64,000 bases of DNA from Cheilinus undulatus (GCF_018320785.1 NC_054877.1:10972001-11036000), one strand, 5' to 3'. Shown: positions 12,054 through 32,309, counted from the first letter of the stretch. The notes: generated by a model not told the origin, from the letters alone. Made by a program: numbers and translations.

Positions 12054-12505
12054 AACGTCCTGGAGGAGAACGCAGATACCAGTTGGACACAATGAAGCTG
12101 CTGATGCGCTGGATTTACGCACAGAGCAGAACTGAGTGTCGCCCTGATAAGATATTCATGCTGAAAGTATTTTTACGCTTTGTTTGTACCCACGATCTTA
12201 ATCTCTCTGCACACTTTTTCAGGTTTTGTCAACCATAATATTCTTAGCATAGCACCACAGATTAAGACGATATTCTTGTTTTGTAAGGGTGGAAACAACC
12301 AGAATAATTTGACCTGGCGGCACAAGCTGAAACTGCTGCGGTTCAACTAGTTAGAGCTGTTTACCGGAAAATCTTGGCAGGAAACTGAAACAGACAAATA
12401 GCATTCATTGTTTGTGGGAACTCAACTCAAGCCAGGATTGTTTTTGTTTTAATATTTATGTGAATGTAACTGTGACTTTGAAATACTTGTTGAAGGAGGG
12501 TAAGA

Positions 12506-12511
12506 AATAAA
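12506..12511 (+). terminator. Polyadenylation signal of the DOMON gene
   Basis: AATAAA about 450 bases after the stop codon, with T/GT-rich sequence (TTGTTGTTTGC) some 25 bases later. It fits a 3' UTR of about 480 bases. Confidence 0.6.
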
Positions 12512-13009
12512 GCTAAATCTAATTAAAATGATTTATTGTTGTTTGCTTGTTTGTTTTGTAGGTCACAAGGCAGATTTTTCTACGTGCTCCCCACATTAAT
12601 TATCATGAGTGACATTAAACAGCTCATTAGAAGTTCCACCTTAAAAGCTCATCCTGAAAAGTAACCGACTGACCAATAGAAATGAAAAGTCATGAGAATA
12701 CTGATGAATCAGAGGGGAATGATGGTGATTAAGAGCCAAAGGCTGAAGCAAAACCCTAACTGCCCACTTCACGGCCTATAACCTCTGTGAACAGGCGGCA
12801 GATCATTAAATATGTAATGGCCATCTTTAGCTACTGATGTTTCCATCATAATTTCTCAAAGCTCTCCGTGACTTTTCAAACTATCGCTTTAGTGAGGAGG
12901 ACAGTAAACTTAAACCTAAGGCAGCAAACCCTCACATTTAACCTTTACATACTGTTCATTTTCTCTGCTTCACTGAATGGTCGGGCCAGGACCCCTACAT
13001 CCCAGTATC
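12512..13009. other. Intergenic, nothing recognised
   Basis: No gene or named repeat supported. The open frame at 12868-13122 runs into the terminal repeat of the neighbouring Tc1 element and is not called. Confidence 0.4.
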
Positions 13010-14415
13010 CTTATATGAAATATTCTAAAAATTTAGAATATCATCATGTAAAAGTTCATTTTTTCCCTGTGATTTACTTCAAAAAGTTCAACTTCCATTT
13101 ATTCCAGACTCGTCTCATATAAAGTGAAACATTTCTAGACTTTTTTGTCCTAATCTTGATGATTACAACTCACATAAATAATACATAATCCACTCTTGGA
13201 CTATTAGAATATTGTGAAAAAGTCCAAATTGCAAAGGTTTCCTGAGCCTTCATTCTCTCACTCTGGTTCGGCACACACAACCACAATCATGGGGAAGACT
13301 GCTGACTTGACTTTTGTCCAGAGGACAATCATTGACACTTTCCACAGGGAAGGTAAGCCACAGAGGGTCACTGCTGAAAGAACAGACTGTTCTCAGAGGC
13401 TGTATCAAAGCAGATTCATGAAAGGTGACTGGAGGGGGAAAGTGTGGTCAGAGAAAGGATGAGCTCAGCCTTCAGAGAATTGACAAATAAAGCAGGTTCA
13501 AGAACCTCGGGGAGCCTCAGAAGGACTGGACTGAGGCTGGAGTCAGTGGGTCAAGAACCACCACACACAGACGGGTCCAGGAGCTGGACTAAAAATGCCA
13601 TGTTCCTAGTGTCAACTAGCCAAACCTGTACTACAGACACTATAAGCATCTCACCTGGGCTAAGGAGAAAAATAACCAGGCTGTGGCTCAGGGGTCCAGA
13701 CTCCTGGTTTCAGATGAAAGTAAGCCAAGTTCCCAGAGTCTGGAGGACGACCAGAGAGGTGCTTGGGATCCAGTGTTTTCAGTTTCCACAGTCAGTGATG
13801 GTTTGTGGTGCCGTGTCATCTGCTTCTGTTGGTCCACTGTGCTTTACCAAGTCCAGAGTTAACGCTGTCAGACGTTTAACAGGAGATTTTAGAGCCCTTC
13901 AATGCTTCCATCTGCTGAGACTCTGATTTCCTTTTCCAGCAGGAAAAGCAGGACTTGACGTCTGCCCACAGTGAAGCCAGGACTACCAGAAACTGGTTTT
14001 CTGACCATGGTATTACTGTGCTTGACTGGCCAGCCAACTGGTCTGACCTGAACCCCAAAGAGAATCTCTGGGAGAATGTCAAAAGGAAGATGAGTAACAC
14101 CAGACTCAACAAAACAGACCACTGAAGGCTGCTATCACAGCAACCTGGGCTTCATAACACCCCAGCAGTGACAAGGACTGATTGGCTCCAGATGCAGTAA
14201 TTTGTACGGCGCTCCAACCAATTACTGAGTGCATAAATGAGCATAATGATCCAGGTCAACATTTCTGTATCATAGATCCTTTTTTGACTGTTTTTGTGAT
14301 ATTCTCATATTTTGAGATAGTGGGATTTTGGAAGCTGTAAGCTGTAATCATAAACATTTGAACTTCTTGAATAAAATCACAGGCGGATATTCAAATTTTT
14401 TGAGATGCAGCTGTA
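13010..14415 (+). pseudogene. Degraded full-length Tc1-like transposon
   Basis: Terminal repeats with AAATTTAGAATATCA (about 13029-13044) and its inverse near 14390-14412 bound a plus-strand transposase. It starts at ATGGGGAAGACTGCTGACTT (13289; protein MGKTADLTFVQRTIIDTFHR). The frame is broken by indels into pieces: the N-terminal helix-turn-helix, a middle block with QSVMVCGAVSSASVGPLCF, and a C-terminal block with DWPANWSDLNPKENLWE, which keeps the third catalytic acidic residue (E). Frameshifts and the lost second D region make it inactive. Confidence 0.8.
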
Positions 14416-14604
14416 TTTTGGGCTCCCTGCACATTACTCTTAACTTTGCTGTTGACCTCATTTGTAGCTGTTTCTCAAAGCAAAGGAAGGATATGTTGGA
14501 GGATGTCACTGTGCCGCCTGAGGACTGTTCCAATGTCTAGGATCCTCAAAATTTTTCCAGGGACTGAGTCCTTCAAACAGAGGATTTCCAAGGATGCACA
14601 TACT

Positions 14605-14795
14605 CTATATTGCCAAAAGTATTCACTCAACCATCCAAATAATTGAATTCAGGTGTTCCAATCACTTCCATGGCCACAGGTGTATAAAATCAAGCACCTA
14701 GGCATGCAGACTGTTTCTATGAACATTTGTGAAAGAATGGGTCGCTTTAAGGAGCTTAGTGAATTCCAGTGTGGTACTGTGACAGGATGTTTCCA
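14605..14795 (+). mobile_element. Tc1-like transposon 5' end fragment
   Basis: Starts with ATATTGCCAAAAGTATTCAC and keeps the untranslated leader up to the start of the transposase (GAATGGGTCGCTTTAAGGAG). It then stops. This is a different Tc1 subfamily from the element just upstream, probably the one whose gutted copy lies at 2207-2562. Confidence 0.7.
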
Positions 14796-14905
14796 CCATA
14801 TATGCGTTGTTATCATTATTGTATGGCATCAAAGTAAAGCTGGACAGGTAGAAGTAGCACTATAGAATATGTTTATACTAAATAATAATATATGATTGTA
14901 TGATG

Positions 14906-14911
<6 letters not shown>

Positions 14912-14940
<29 letters not shown>
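14912..14940. repeat. (TA)n microsatellite
   Basis: About 14 TA units followed by a T run. Confidence 0.85.
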
Positions 14941-14944
<4 letters not shown>

Positions 14945-14947
<3 letters not shown>

Positions 14948-15520
14948 TTTTCTATATGATGATGTGATAGCATATTGGACAGCACTGAGTAAAAGTTGTA
15001 CAAGTTGTTATTAGCACCCCTCCTTTTTTGATTTCTGCCGCCGCATATTTGAGCGCGACCCTCCCTGTGACGTAATCACGCACTCGCCAGCCTGTTCCAA
15101 ATGAACAAAGAGTTAGCAGGGAGGACTCTGGCCTCGCCACCAGTTGGAATCACAAAAGCCCATTACAATTATCAGTGTCCATTCAAGATGACAACTCGAA
15201 CAAAAATGCTCTACAGCCGATCCTGACACAAAACTGTTCTAGGTACGAAAACTTTCCAAATTTAATGATTGAAACTTGTTTATGCTTGTGAACATTTCTA
15301 GTGTGATATGGCTGCAAATTTGGCAAGTTCAATGAACACTTACAAGTTACAACACTATTGAACAGCATGTACTCAAACAAGGACACTAGGACTGTGTTTC
15401 ATAACTGGTAGAAGGCATATTTGAATTACATCCAATCAGTCTCATTAATTTCAATCCATTTCTAATTTTAATCAGATATCAGCAATTTTATGTATGAACA
15501 AATGGAAAAAGCAGAGTCCA
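14945..15520. other. Intergenic between Tc1 debris and the hnrnpc 3' end
   Basis: No gene supported. It may include distal hnrnpc 3' UTR if a poly(A) site beyond 15530 is used. Confidence 0.35.
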
Positions 15521-15529
15521 TTTTAATAT

Positions 15530-15545
15530 TTTATTGCAATTTATT
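15530..15545 (-). terminator. hnrnpc polyadenylation signals
   Basis: Two minus-strand AATAAA hexamers (15530-15535 and 15540-15545) lie about 455-465 bases past the hnrnpc stop codon. They give a 3' UTR of roughly 0.5 kb. Confidence 0.6.
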
Positions 15546-15996
15546 CCTTTACAGTTAAACTGAAACCAATAGAGTATAAAAAAACGGACATTAACATACA
15601 GACACACAAGATCAAACAAACACACCGATGAGGAAAACAAACACACCGAGCCTAAAAACGATCTTGAATTCTCCCGATAAGACATGTCCGTCGAGCTGTC
15701 GTCTCTGAGAACATAATACAGTCCTTGGTTGTGTCTTCTCCTGAAGACCAGTAACGACGCATAAAAACACAAACCTACTGCTAGTTCGTCCTCTTACAGC
15801 GATAACTGGACAACTGGCCAAAGTAACGAAGAAAAAATAAAGACAATCTGCTTCAGGGACAATGGAACAACGGAGTGTGTGCACCATGCTTCTGTGTGGA
15901 TGTTTGCTTCTTGTATCTACAACATGAGTGTTAAAACAGGAGTCCAAGTTCCTAAAGGAAGCTGAGTGTACGCTGCATGCGCTTCTGTGGTCCTTT

Positions 15997-22674
<6,678 letters not shown>

Positions 22675-25476
22675 CTATCTCTGACATTTCTGGATCAAAT
22701 GCTGGAGCATCCCTGGGTGTGGAGGCTACAGATGAAGGAAAACAGTGGGAAGTATCTGCATTCATTCCTGCAAAAAGAAAACCATTAATGTACAAAACTA
22801 GACAAAAAAAAGAGAAAGCATTTCAAAGGACCTCTATCAAAACCAATCCTAACTTTGCCATCAGCCATACACATGAAGTCAATAACCACCAGTTCCCTCT
22901 TCCTTATTTCAGACTCAACCCAAAGACAGCTAGTTAAAGAAGTGGCACCAAATCTTACACTTGCTCACTTATAAAATAAAAAAGCTGCAGTCACTAGGCG
23001 CTAGAGGGGAGCATTAGCATCAGACCATGCCATTTCATATATGAAATGTGGCATTATACTGTTGCATGTAAATCACAGTATTGTGAAGAAAGATCTTTAA
23101 CTGAGCTGGAGGTTCGGGATCAGCTCCTTATGATAGGGTTCCAGCATTTTGCTAATCATTAAATTCAAGTAAGAGATGGAGCATACAATATATCACCATG
23201 TGACTCATTTTTAAGTCTAAGAAGCCGCTTCGAAAATGCATTGTTAAAACAATAGATGCAACGCAAGTAGTGATTGTGCACAACTAGGCGTTGCATTTTC
23301 AGTGCAATTACAGATTTTGCATGTTTTCCATACACTTGTGGATCCATTATACTTTGTATTATTCCAACTTTTCTAAAATAACAGTTTTTTTACACAAAAT
23401 AATTTGTTCCTTTGGGTAGGGAAGTGTCAGGCAAATTGCTGAAATACAGAATAATATTTTAACTTAAAGAAAAGTCACAAATCCTTCAAGAAATTTAAGT
23501 CACTTTATGATCCTTCCAAGATGGTAAAATGCTCTGATTCCTAAAGTAGGGATCAAACATTTAAATTTTCTGGCAAGGCTCTTTTGGTTGGCATGAGCTA
23601 CAAAGTTAAGCCACGCATACCTCCTATAAAATGACAGAAACATGACAGGCAAGCATCTGAAACAGTTTCTAAAATATTTGTTTTGTGTCAGTAAGTCTTT
23701 TTCTAAGCAGTGAGGCAGGCCTACTATGTAGAGTTTAGCAAGTTTGAAGTTTGGATGAGATCAATAAAATGATTAATAGTAAAACTGAAGAGGGGCCATC
23801 CAGATTAACATGAAAACAGCAACAATACTCTCAGATATTTCCCTGTCTCATTCAGATGTTATGCACAATTTAACACCAATAGAGGGCAGCATTTACACCA
23901 TAAATCTGATTTTTTTTAGTCTGATGTCAGATTATTTTATCAGAGTATCTACCAGAGAACAGAGTACACCAGACCTTTTATGTTTATTTAGTTTCCCAAG
24001 AATGAAAACTATCCCCTTCCTGTAAATCAGAGCAGCCCTACCTTTAAAATAAAAAACAAGGGAAGGCAACAGTTAAAGAAGCAAGACTTCAGGAAGGATT
24101 GGTATGTTGAATAAAGCATGGGGCTTTGTGGGAATTAGGAGATTGGGAAGTGAGTCCTGACACAGCAAACATGAAAACAGTACTGGCATCAACAGTAGCA
24201 CGCCCCCTCTAGCTGTCAGGGGGGGTCGAACAGTCATCACTCACTCCATAGCGTCTGTGTGCAGGGCTGTCGTCTGTCTGATGTTTGACACTGTGGGCTG
24301 GGATCAGTTTGGGCTGGTGTCTCGACCTTCACCTTCGCCCCTCGCGATTTATACTGAGGCGACAGAAAACACACCTCAGTCAAGCCGAGCAGGGTTATGG
24401 TGTACCAAGTCTTACCTGGTTGGGGTGTGTACAGGGGTTAGTGACGAGGCAAACACACACAGGGTAAACTCATCACAGCTAGCCATGTTGAGAATAAAAC
24501 CTAACCCCTAATGCATTTTCATGTGCAACATGTAATGCTATTAATACATAATATGTAGAGGGAGAGCATAAAGTACTTAATTAGCTTAGCTTCGAAATAA
24601 CTGCATAAACAGGTAAATGAGGCAAGCTCTAGTTTTCCATGTGTGCTTTTTTTGTGTAGGACATGGTCAAAGATGTTCAGAAAAATTGTATACTCAGTGT
24701 GAACAGTGCAAGCGATGCCCCTTTCAAAATAGCACTGACCCCTACCTTTTCATCAGATGATGGCAAACATCAAATATATTGGTTAAATATCTTTTACATT
24801 ACCTTAAAAAAATCGTACTTATCATATAAAGTTACTGAAAGGAAAAATCATGTTCAAACACTTTAATCATGAGACAAACTTAAACACCAACTGTGCTGGC
24901 TAGAATACCAAGAGCATCAGGTTTCGCAGAAAAACAATGAATTTTGCACACTAAAAAGCCTGAACCATCAGTTGAGTGACATTATAAAAGGTAAGAAAAA
25001 AACGATTTTGTTTCTGAAATGGAGCAGGTGTGCCAAAATGAACAGTGTCCTAGGAAAATGTATTATTTGAGTCAATTTCACCACAGTGGAAGGTGAATGA
25101 AAGGTGAAGAAACTAGAAAGATCTTGTAATGATATCACATTATGTCACCAATGCCAACGTGCAGAATTACTAAAAAGAGAACATCTTTGATGACTTTGTC
25201 CTTTTACTGAGTTTTTAATTCGGTATTTATCTGAAAAAAGATATATTCAATGGCTAAGTTGAAGTAAAATTAGGGATGCACAATACTGATTGGATCTATG
25301 CCAATAGCTGACATGCTTTGATGATATTTCCAGACTTGTTCTAGCTGATACACACCTTATTAGAATTACTAATCATCCAATTATTTATTTCATTTGAATC
25401 AAAAACAACACCAAGAATCTGCTGTGCTAGGATTCACTTGTGACTTATCTTGTGACAATTTTTAAAGAAATTCACA

Positions 25477-26072
25477 TAAGGCTGGCCACACACTAGACGA
25501 CAGTGAAATCTTTAACAATTCTTAAAGCATGGGAGACCACTGACGTGGTGACAGTTTCAAACAATTTTTCATCCAATAATTCTCAGAGTGCATTCACAAG
25601 GTGACTCAGCCTGACAGAGAGAATTCACACCTGCCATCTTGGATGATCAAACATGACATCAGAGCAAAAAAGGAAACATGGAGGATGACTGAAAGCCTAA
25701 GTTGGCTGTCCTGGCAGGTGTTCAAAGTTGCAGCACAAAAAAAATAAAAAATAAAAATGCAATAAACACTGAGTGAAATCCTGGCTGAAATGAAGGTGTG
25801 GTTGAGCCAAAAGGTATTTAAAAATTAGATGGTGATGCAACTGTCTGCTACTTTCCATTGATTTAATCAACTGAAGGCAGCCTGATATAGAATCATAAAT
25901 GTGAAAAACTGAATATCTACGATTCTATGTTGGGGAGGTATTGACGTGGTAGGAAAAACTATCATGTGGTCACCACATTTGAGAATAACTTTGACTGTTT
26001 GTGACAAAGTGCCAGAGAGGCAAATCTGATCTAAAGCTGTGCTTAAAGTCATGTAGAGTATGGCCAGCCTTA
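25477..26072. mobile_element. MITE with TAAGGCTGGCCA termini
   Basis: Left end TAAGGCTGGCCACACACTAG; the right end is its imperfect inverse (CTACTCTAC-like, then TGGCCAGCCTTA). About 596 bp with no coding capacity. Flanking TAA/TTA suggests a 3-bp-type insertion, but the duplication is not exact. Confidence 0.6.
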
Positions 26073-26146
26073 AACAAGACTCACATTGGTTCTGCAAAAA
26101 ATTATGCACCTAGAGATATGCTAGGATTGAACTATTTAAGAAAATT

Positions 26147-26151
<5 letters not shown>

Positions 26152-26198
<47 letters not shown>

Positions 26199-26199
26199 T
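26152..26199. repeat. (TA)n microsatellite
   Basis: Nearly pure TA dinucleotides with one CA interruption. Confidence 0.85.
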
Positions 26200-26311
26200 A
26201 TATAACTGATTTAAAATGCAATTATTTTTAAGTTCCTAACCTTATGTATCTTTCAACAAACAAGTAAAAACTATACTATATTTAAACTTACATAATATTA
26301 TTTAATTGAAC

Positions 26312-26639
26312 AAGGGCCGAACAGATCTAGAAAGATATTCAATTGTGATTATTTTGAATCAAATTGCAAATTCAACTAGAATTGTTTCACTGGGGGAAAT
26401 GAAAATGTTTTTAATGTCATTCTCATTTTGATAAAGTAATAAAGACGCAAAAATAAGGAAAGTAGGGGTTTTTGTAAACCATACTTAAAAATGCTGATGG
26501 TGTGATTGCATTTTTACAAGTGTTAAACTGATAATTTCACTCATTTCAGGTTAAAGAAATATTGAACCCTCTGTGAGTTCAAAATTTCAGCAGGCTATAT
26601 TGTGATTTAATATGAGTTTCGATTAATCAGCCAGCCCTT
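26312..26639. mobile_element. hAT-type MITE
   Basis: Starts AAGGGCCGAACAGAT and ends AATCAGCCAGCCCTT. Internally rich in AATTGCAA/TTGTGATT words shared with 30414-31070, so the two are related copies of one family. Confidence 0.55.
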
Positions 26640-27680
26640 GGTCAGACCTAATAGTTAAATCCAAGGATGACTTAAAAATTTGAGGAATGAAGCTTTAAAA
26701 AACTGTAATCTACTGGTAACCACATCACACCGATAATATCAAACATCCCAAGCAATGTGACTATGAGGCTTGTGTGTGCTACCTGAAGGCATGGGTTGAT
26801 TTGATACACAAACAGCCATTATGCTCTTTCAGAATGACAAATGTTTAATCAATAACAATGTGAAATTGTAAGTTTATGTAACAAAACTGAAGCCATTGAC
26901 AGTCCAAAACTCCCAAAATCAGAAAAATATCACTCTTCATCATGGAGGAAAAAAAGTCGTAAAAAATCTATTCCACAAAAAAACAAATTTACAGAGCAGA
27001 ATGAGGCGGAAATCAGTCTTTGGTTAATCAAAAATTACCTAAAATCATTCACAACACACCCGCCTGGATACCGACAGCGCCACCAAGAGGCTTTAGTGAG
27101 AAACACAGGCCCTGCCTTGGCCCCGGTTAAAAAGCCGGATGGCTTGGCTAACATTAGCCAAAAACCACACAAAAAGCTCAAAAATACATCGCACTAGACC
27201 AGTCCTCCTCCTTTCAAAAACCAAAACCTGCAAAAATCTAACACTTGGGGGTATTCTGTAAATCAACTGTGGACCAGGACGATCCTGAGACTACAAAGCC
27301 ACGAGCCTCTGACGCTGTTAGCTAGTGCTAACTAGTTAGCATGGTGGGCTGGCTGAGAAGCGTGCCAAAAACAAATCAGTCCCATCATCAAGGAAAAGTC
27401 TTCACAATAAACGCCACAAAAACAACGCTACACAAACGTGCAAAAAACGGTAAAACTGCAGCTAAAATGCATCCAAAGCGTCGTGTACTCTAAAAAACAC
27501 AACCAACGTTCGTGTTTGTGGGGGATGAGCGTCTTCGAGTTAGCTCAGCTAGCTACCTTAGCTAGCCAGCACATTACGTTCTGTCCACTTGCAAAATAGG
27601 AAAAAGCATCGTTGAAAAAAATCCAAAAAGAAAAGAAAAAGGAAGGAAAAATGAAAAATGTCTGGAAACAAAATACTCAC

Positions 27681-27835
27681 CACGACCTTTACGAGTAAAA
27701 TGTCTTGCTTTCGGTAAAATCGTTCAAATTGTTACTTAGGTCGTCCTTTAGAGAACAAGCGATTCGCCCCCCTGAGCAGCGAGCTAGCTTTCTTCTAGCC
27801 TCCGAGCTAACGTAAGTGGTGATGGCGCAGTACGC
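27681..27835 (-). promoter_or_regulatory. hnrnpc: hnrnpc first (non-coding) exon and promoter area
   Basis: On the minus strand a segment ends GGTCGTG|GTGAGT, a good donor, about 5.1 kb upstream of the ATG exon's acceptor. The surrounding sequence is richer in CG dinucleotides than the introns and lacks a TATA box, as expected for a housekeeping promoter. The transcription start is not fixed. 27300-27600 upstream of the donor contains several GCTAGC/GTTAGC words of unknown meaning. Confidence 0.5.
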
Positions 27836-28436
27836 GGCAGGGGTGCTTGTTTTGTATCCAAGCGCTGCCCTGGGAAGCGGGGTCGCTCCCTACAGAATCA
27901 CACGAAGAAAAAAAAATGACTACGGTGTGTCCTGATATTCAAAACGTATTTACCTGTTGTTTCAAGAAATCACCCTTTCTTGCCTGCTTAGTCTTGATTT
28001 GCCTTTTATTTTCGCAATTATTTTTAACGCCTGTAAAGAAGCAATCGAGACAACCACTGATATTAAGCTTTAATAAGAAACGCTTTCAAACTGGGCTTAA
28101 AATCAAACCTTTAAATTGTGTGATTATACCTTCTATAGAGCAGTAAAACACCGCTTCACTGAAACAGACATTTATTAACTGTTTAAACATTCATTTCACT
28201 AAGATAGTATGATAGTATGTCAGTGAAGGCCTAGGCCATAAACTGCCTCATCTACCCCTCACTCAGCCCTAAATGTATGAACTTCATACATCCCCGACCT
28301 ATGCTCAATGGCAGTAATCCTCAACCTTTTTAGCCCGCAAACCCCCAAATAAAAAGTGCCAGAGACCGGGGAACCCCACTGTACCTGAAGGTGGTTGAAC
28401 ACAGCCATGCACAATTTTGAATAGTCATATACAGAC

Positions 28437-29110
28437 AAGGCGGCCCATAAAGAGGGAAAAATGGGAGAGCTTTCTGGCACCCAGCCAAACTGGGGGCCCA
28501 TGGAGGTCAGCAAAACCATGGTCCATTATAACGTTAGGCTGTGATATCTATATTTCATATTTAACCTTAAAAAAAATCACTCTTATCAAAGAAACAAAAA
28601 TCTTTTTAAATCATTCATGTAGTTAATAGCCTTCCTAAAAATGTAAATCCCCAATGTAGAGAAAAAAAAAATCAAAATGGTTTACAAATTGCTACAATGG
28701 GTTGATTATGGCAAAAATGGTAGAAAAGGTGGGCGAATTGGATTTTAAGTAGCAAAAATGGGTTAGAAGTTACAAAAATTAGATAAAAATGGCAAAAAAG
28801 GCAAAAAAGGGTTAAAAACGGGCATAAATAGAGGTAAAAGGGAATTAAATAGTGGCTAGAATGGCTTTGAAGTGGTAAAAATGCGTGGACATTTGGTGAA
28901 ATGGGATAAAAAAAATGGATATAAACTGGCCAAAAAGGGTTAACTGAGAAAGAAACAATAGGCCGATATTGGAAATTGGTTAAACTAGTGAAAATGGGCA
29001 TATCAAATGTTGAAATGTGGTTAAAATGGGGAAAATTGGGTGTAAAAAGTGGTAAAAAGGGGTTAATAGTAGCAATAATAGGTCAACAGAGGCAACAATT
29101 GGACAAGAAT
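28437..29110 (+). mobile_element. Minisatellite-tailed composite repeat, copy 3
   Basis: The head at 28437-28540 reads AAGGCGGCCCATAAAG, then TTTCTGGCACCCAGCCAAAC, then GGGCCCATGGAGGTCA. A middle module with CACTCTTATCAAAGAAACAA follows. The tail array at 28680-29110 has variants of GGCAAAAATGGGTTAAAAGT. No open frame in the array has coding character. Confidence 0.7.
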
Positions 29111-29992
29111 TGGAAACCTTCACACCATGCATGTAATAAGCCTTTAAGAGCCACAACTTACTTCTAATTTTATATTTTCTTTATTTTTTCATTTTTCTGT
29201 CTTGTTTCCCAGCTGTATCACCAACTGTATCCTGGCTGAAAGACTTATTGAAAAGAAAAGGAAAAAAGAGGAGGAAAATACAACCCAGGGTGAATAAAAT
29301 GACTGTGTAAAACCGATTCTAGTTCTCTATGGAAGTGTTAATTGTAGGGGAATACCATCAGCTTACATGATTTTTCTTTGTTGCTAAATAGTGTTCATTT
29401 TCATTAACAGTATTTTCAAGGCATAAATAAGTAACCATCATAAATATTTTTGTGTCCTCACTGTCTTGATAATAAAAAATAAGAATGGTCAGTGCTGTAA
29501 TACCACATATCACCAACAGGTGGCAGAGTTGCAAAAAAAAAGAATGAATAGTAACAGTTTTTTTTCCCATGAGATATATTTTTCATCAAGAGTTTGTCTT
29601 AAATGACTGATAAGATGAACCGATACCTGTAAGTGATTCATTCACTGATTTCTAAGCTGCAGAACATAGAGATGTATATTTCCCCCGAATTAAACCCAAA
29701 ACTCCAGGTGAAGCTGTAGATGTGGGACAACTTTGTAATAAATAAAAAAAAAATCTCCCTTAAAAAACTTCCTCTGATAAAAAATTAAAGATAGATGAGA
29801 AAAATATGGACTACTGGGCATAATGATCTGTATTAAGTTATTGGTAGTTTTTCAGTTTTCTTGTTGTTGTTCTTTGTTGCTTTTTTTTTTTTTTTAAATA
29901 TTTTTTTGTTCTCTTGTTTTATACTTGTAACACTAAGATTCAATTTAAAAGCAAAACACACCATCTGTAAATTGCAATATTATTGCTATTAT

Positions 29993-29998
29993 TATTGC

Positions 29999-30043
<45 letters not shown>

Positions 30044-30047
30044 GATG
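29993..30047. repeat. (ATT)n microsatellite
   Basis: About 15 ATT units, passing into ATG/ATC triplets. Confidence 0.85.
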
Positions 30048-30413
30048 ATGATCCTTATTATTAGAGTACTGATTTTGATGTTTCACATAATGCACTGCTA
30101 TTTTGGTTAAAACATGAGTTCTTAAATCAAATTAGCCAGCCATTCTTTTGTGAATTAGAGGGCATCAAAAATATTGATAAAAGGCCACTCATTATTCTAG
30201 TTATGGCTGTCTACTGTGTATGGAGTTCTGTGACCCATTGATATTGTTAGCTGCTTCTGTTTGGCTTGATCTATCTCTCGTCCTGTAAGCTCAGTCTCAG
30301 CAGATGGCTGTTCAGCATGACCCTGGCTCTGCAGGTTTCTGCCCCTTAAGATGACTCTTTTATTGCCACCATAACTTCGCTAAATGTTGCCAAATGTTTT
30401 GTTCATTGTGGAT

Positions 30414-31070
30414 TAGGGCTGGGCAATTAATCACAAATTTGACCGAACTGCAATATGGCCTGCTGCAATTATCAAATTGCAGAAGTTGTAATATTTCTTT
30501 AACTTTAAATGTGTCAAAACACCAGTCTAGTTAATAATTTGTTGCCGCGGCAGAGATTTTATGCACATTATGCAGACATTTAAGTGTCAATTTTTTTTTG
30601 TAATTGTTTACAAAAAGCCTCCATTTTGTGTTTTATGCATGATTTTCTTAATCAAAATGAGTGACATAAAAATGCTAATACCCTTAAACAAAGCAAACAA
30701 CATATTTGCAATATGAGCAAAAAATAGTTAGCTCAGTCCATCTAAAACTGATGAAGTCTAGCGTTACTTCATGAAAGTCACACCCCAGCTGTGATCAGCT
30801 GATAGCCAGCCTCCCCTCCTCCACCCCAGCCGCCTCCTTTATAGCTGAAAACTTGTTGAACCCCCCTATTCAGATTTATGCTACCATGGATTAATAGCTT
30901 TGGAAATAATTTCATTGTTTTCAATACACATGGTCTTCTTTATGGAATTATTTATTGCTTGAATTTATTGAAAAACACGTAAGATTAACCCAAGAATAAT
31001 CGCATATTAAATCGCAGTATTTTGGAAAAAAAATTGCAATTAGATTATTTTTGCAAATCGTTCAGCCCTA
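30414..31070. mobile_element. hAT MITE with 8-bp target duplication
   Basis: Ends TAGGGCTGGGCAATTAATC and AAATCGTTCAGCCCTA, flanked by the perfect 8-bp duplication TTGTGGAT (30406-30413 and 31071-31078). 657 bp, no transposase. Related fragments occur at 26312-26639 and about 17690-17770. Confidence 0.8.
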
Positions 31071-31760
31071 TTGTGGATCCATGTTGCAGCTTGGTGCACA
31101 GTCTAGACCTGCTCTTTTTTAAAACTGTCCTGAGTTGGTGATGAATTAGTTGTAGTCTGACAATTATTTATCAATGGTATTCATTATTTTGAATAAGTCA
31201 TGTTTCACATCTTGCTGACACCAGTTTGCAGCTGCTTAGGGCTTAGTTTAGGTTTACCAATATGATGAACCTCCTCAAAGCCCGACTGGTTGAAAGAAGA
31301 CAGAAATAGAGAAAAAGGGAGGAGCAGAAGATGGATTGGTTTGATTTTAGGGAAATCTAGGGGCATGTTGAAGTGGGATACTACTCACAAAACTTTGCCT
31401 TAATCACCACTTCAGTACTACTTTTTTGTGTACTTAATATTCTGTAAAAAGGGTAAGAATGAGGATAGTAACATTTTATTTCTTTTTTTTTTTTTTTTTT
31501 ACATTTAGGGCACCTTTTTTTTTTTTTACAGTGCCTATAAAAAGTATTCACCCTCTTAGATGTTTTCTCCTGTTATTGATTTTATAAATCAATCATGGTC
31601 AAATCAATAATTTGGCATTTTTGACCAAAAAAAAAAAACCCTCCTTAAAGTCAAAGTGAAAACAGATTTCTACAAAGTAATGTCAATTAAATAAAAATCT
31701 GATTTAAAATAAGCGACTGCATAAATATTCATCCCTTTAAGTCAGTATTTAGTAGATGTA

Positions 31761-32309
31761 CAGTGCTTAAAAAATGTATTAGACCACCTGTCATATTTGT
31801 CTCAGAGACCATCCAGCATCATGAAGTGCTTTAATGCAGGCTCTTTCATTTTCAGTGAGCTCTCCACGTTTTACCATTTTGAACAGGAATGAGAAATTTC
31901 AAAGTGAATTCACCTTTTTGTACCCAAATTTGAGCCGGCTCACTGGGCTTCTCTGAGAAGTCAGAAATTAATCAAGCATAACATTCAACCACTAAAACTC
32001 ATTTTTCTGTTCAAGAATGCAAGTAAATAACTATAATTTGACATATTAATCAAGAAATATTAATGTGCTTTACTATTTTTTCAGTTTTGTTTTTTGTAAA
32101 TCAGTACATCTGAAAATTCATGGATAACAATAATAATTATATTTTAGCATTAAAAATATCATTTCAGTAAAAGAGCTTCTACATATTGGTGTATTAACCA
32201 TTGCAGAAACATAAAAAATGATTTTGGTAATTACCAATGCTGTTAATTTAAGGCAGCTGTGGCATAAACCTTACTTTGGGTGGTGGTCTTATACATTTGT
32301 TAAGCACTG
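31761..32309 (-). mobile_element. MITE derived from a Tc1 family, nested
   Basis: Flanked by TA on both sides. Terminal repeats CAGTGCTTAAAAAATGTATT at left and the near-perfect inverse (ATACATTTGTTAAGCACTG) at right. Its interior is the reverse complement of the 5' leader of the Tc1 element at 49966-50480, with the transposase gene deleted. It was inserted into the older Tc1 at 31529-34245. Confidence 0.85.

Noticed and set aside
24190-24511. GC-richer patch with open frames in hnrnpc intron 1
   Set aside because: Could be an alternative leader exon, but no convincing acceptor and donor pair was found.
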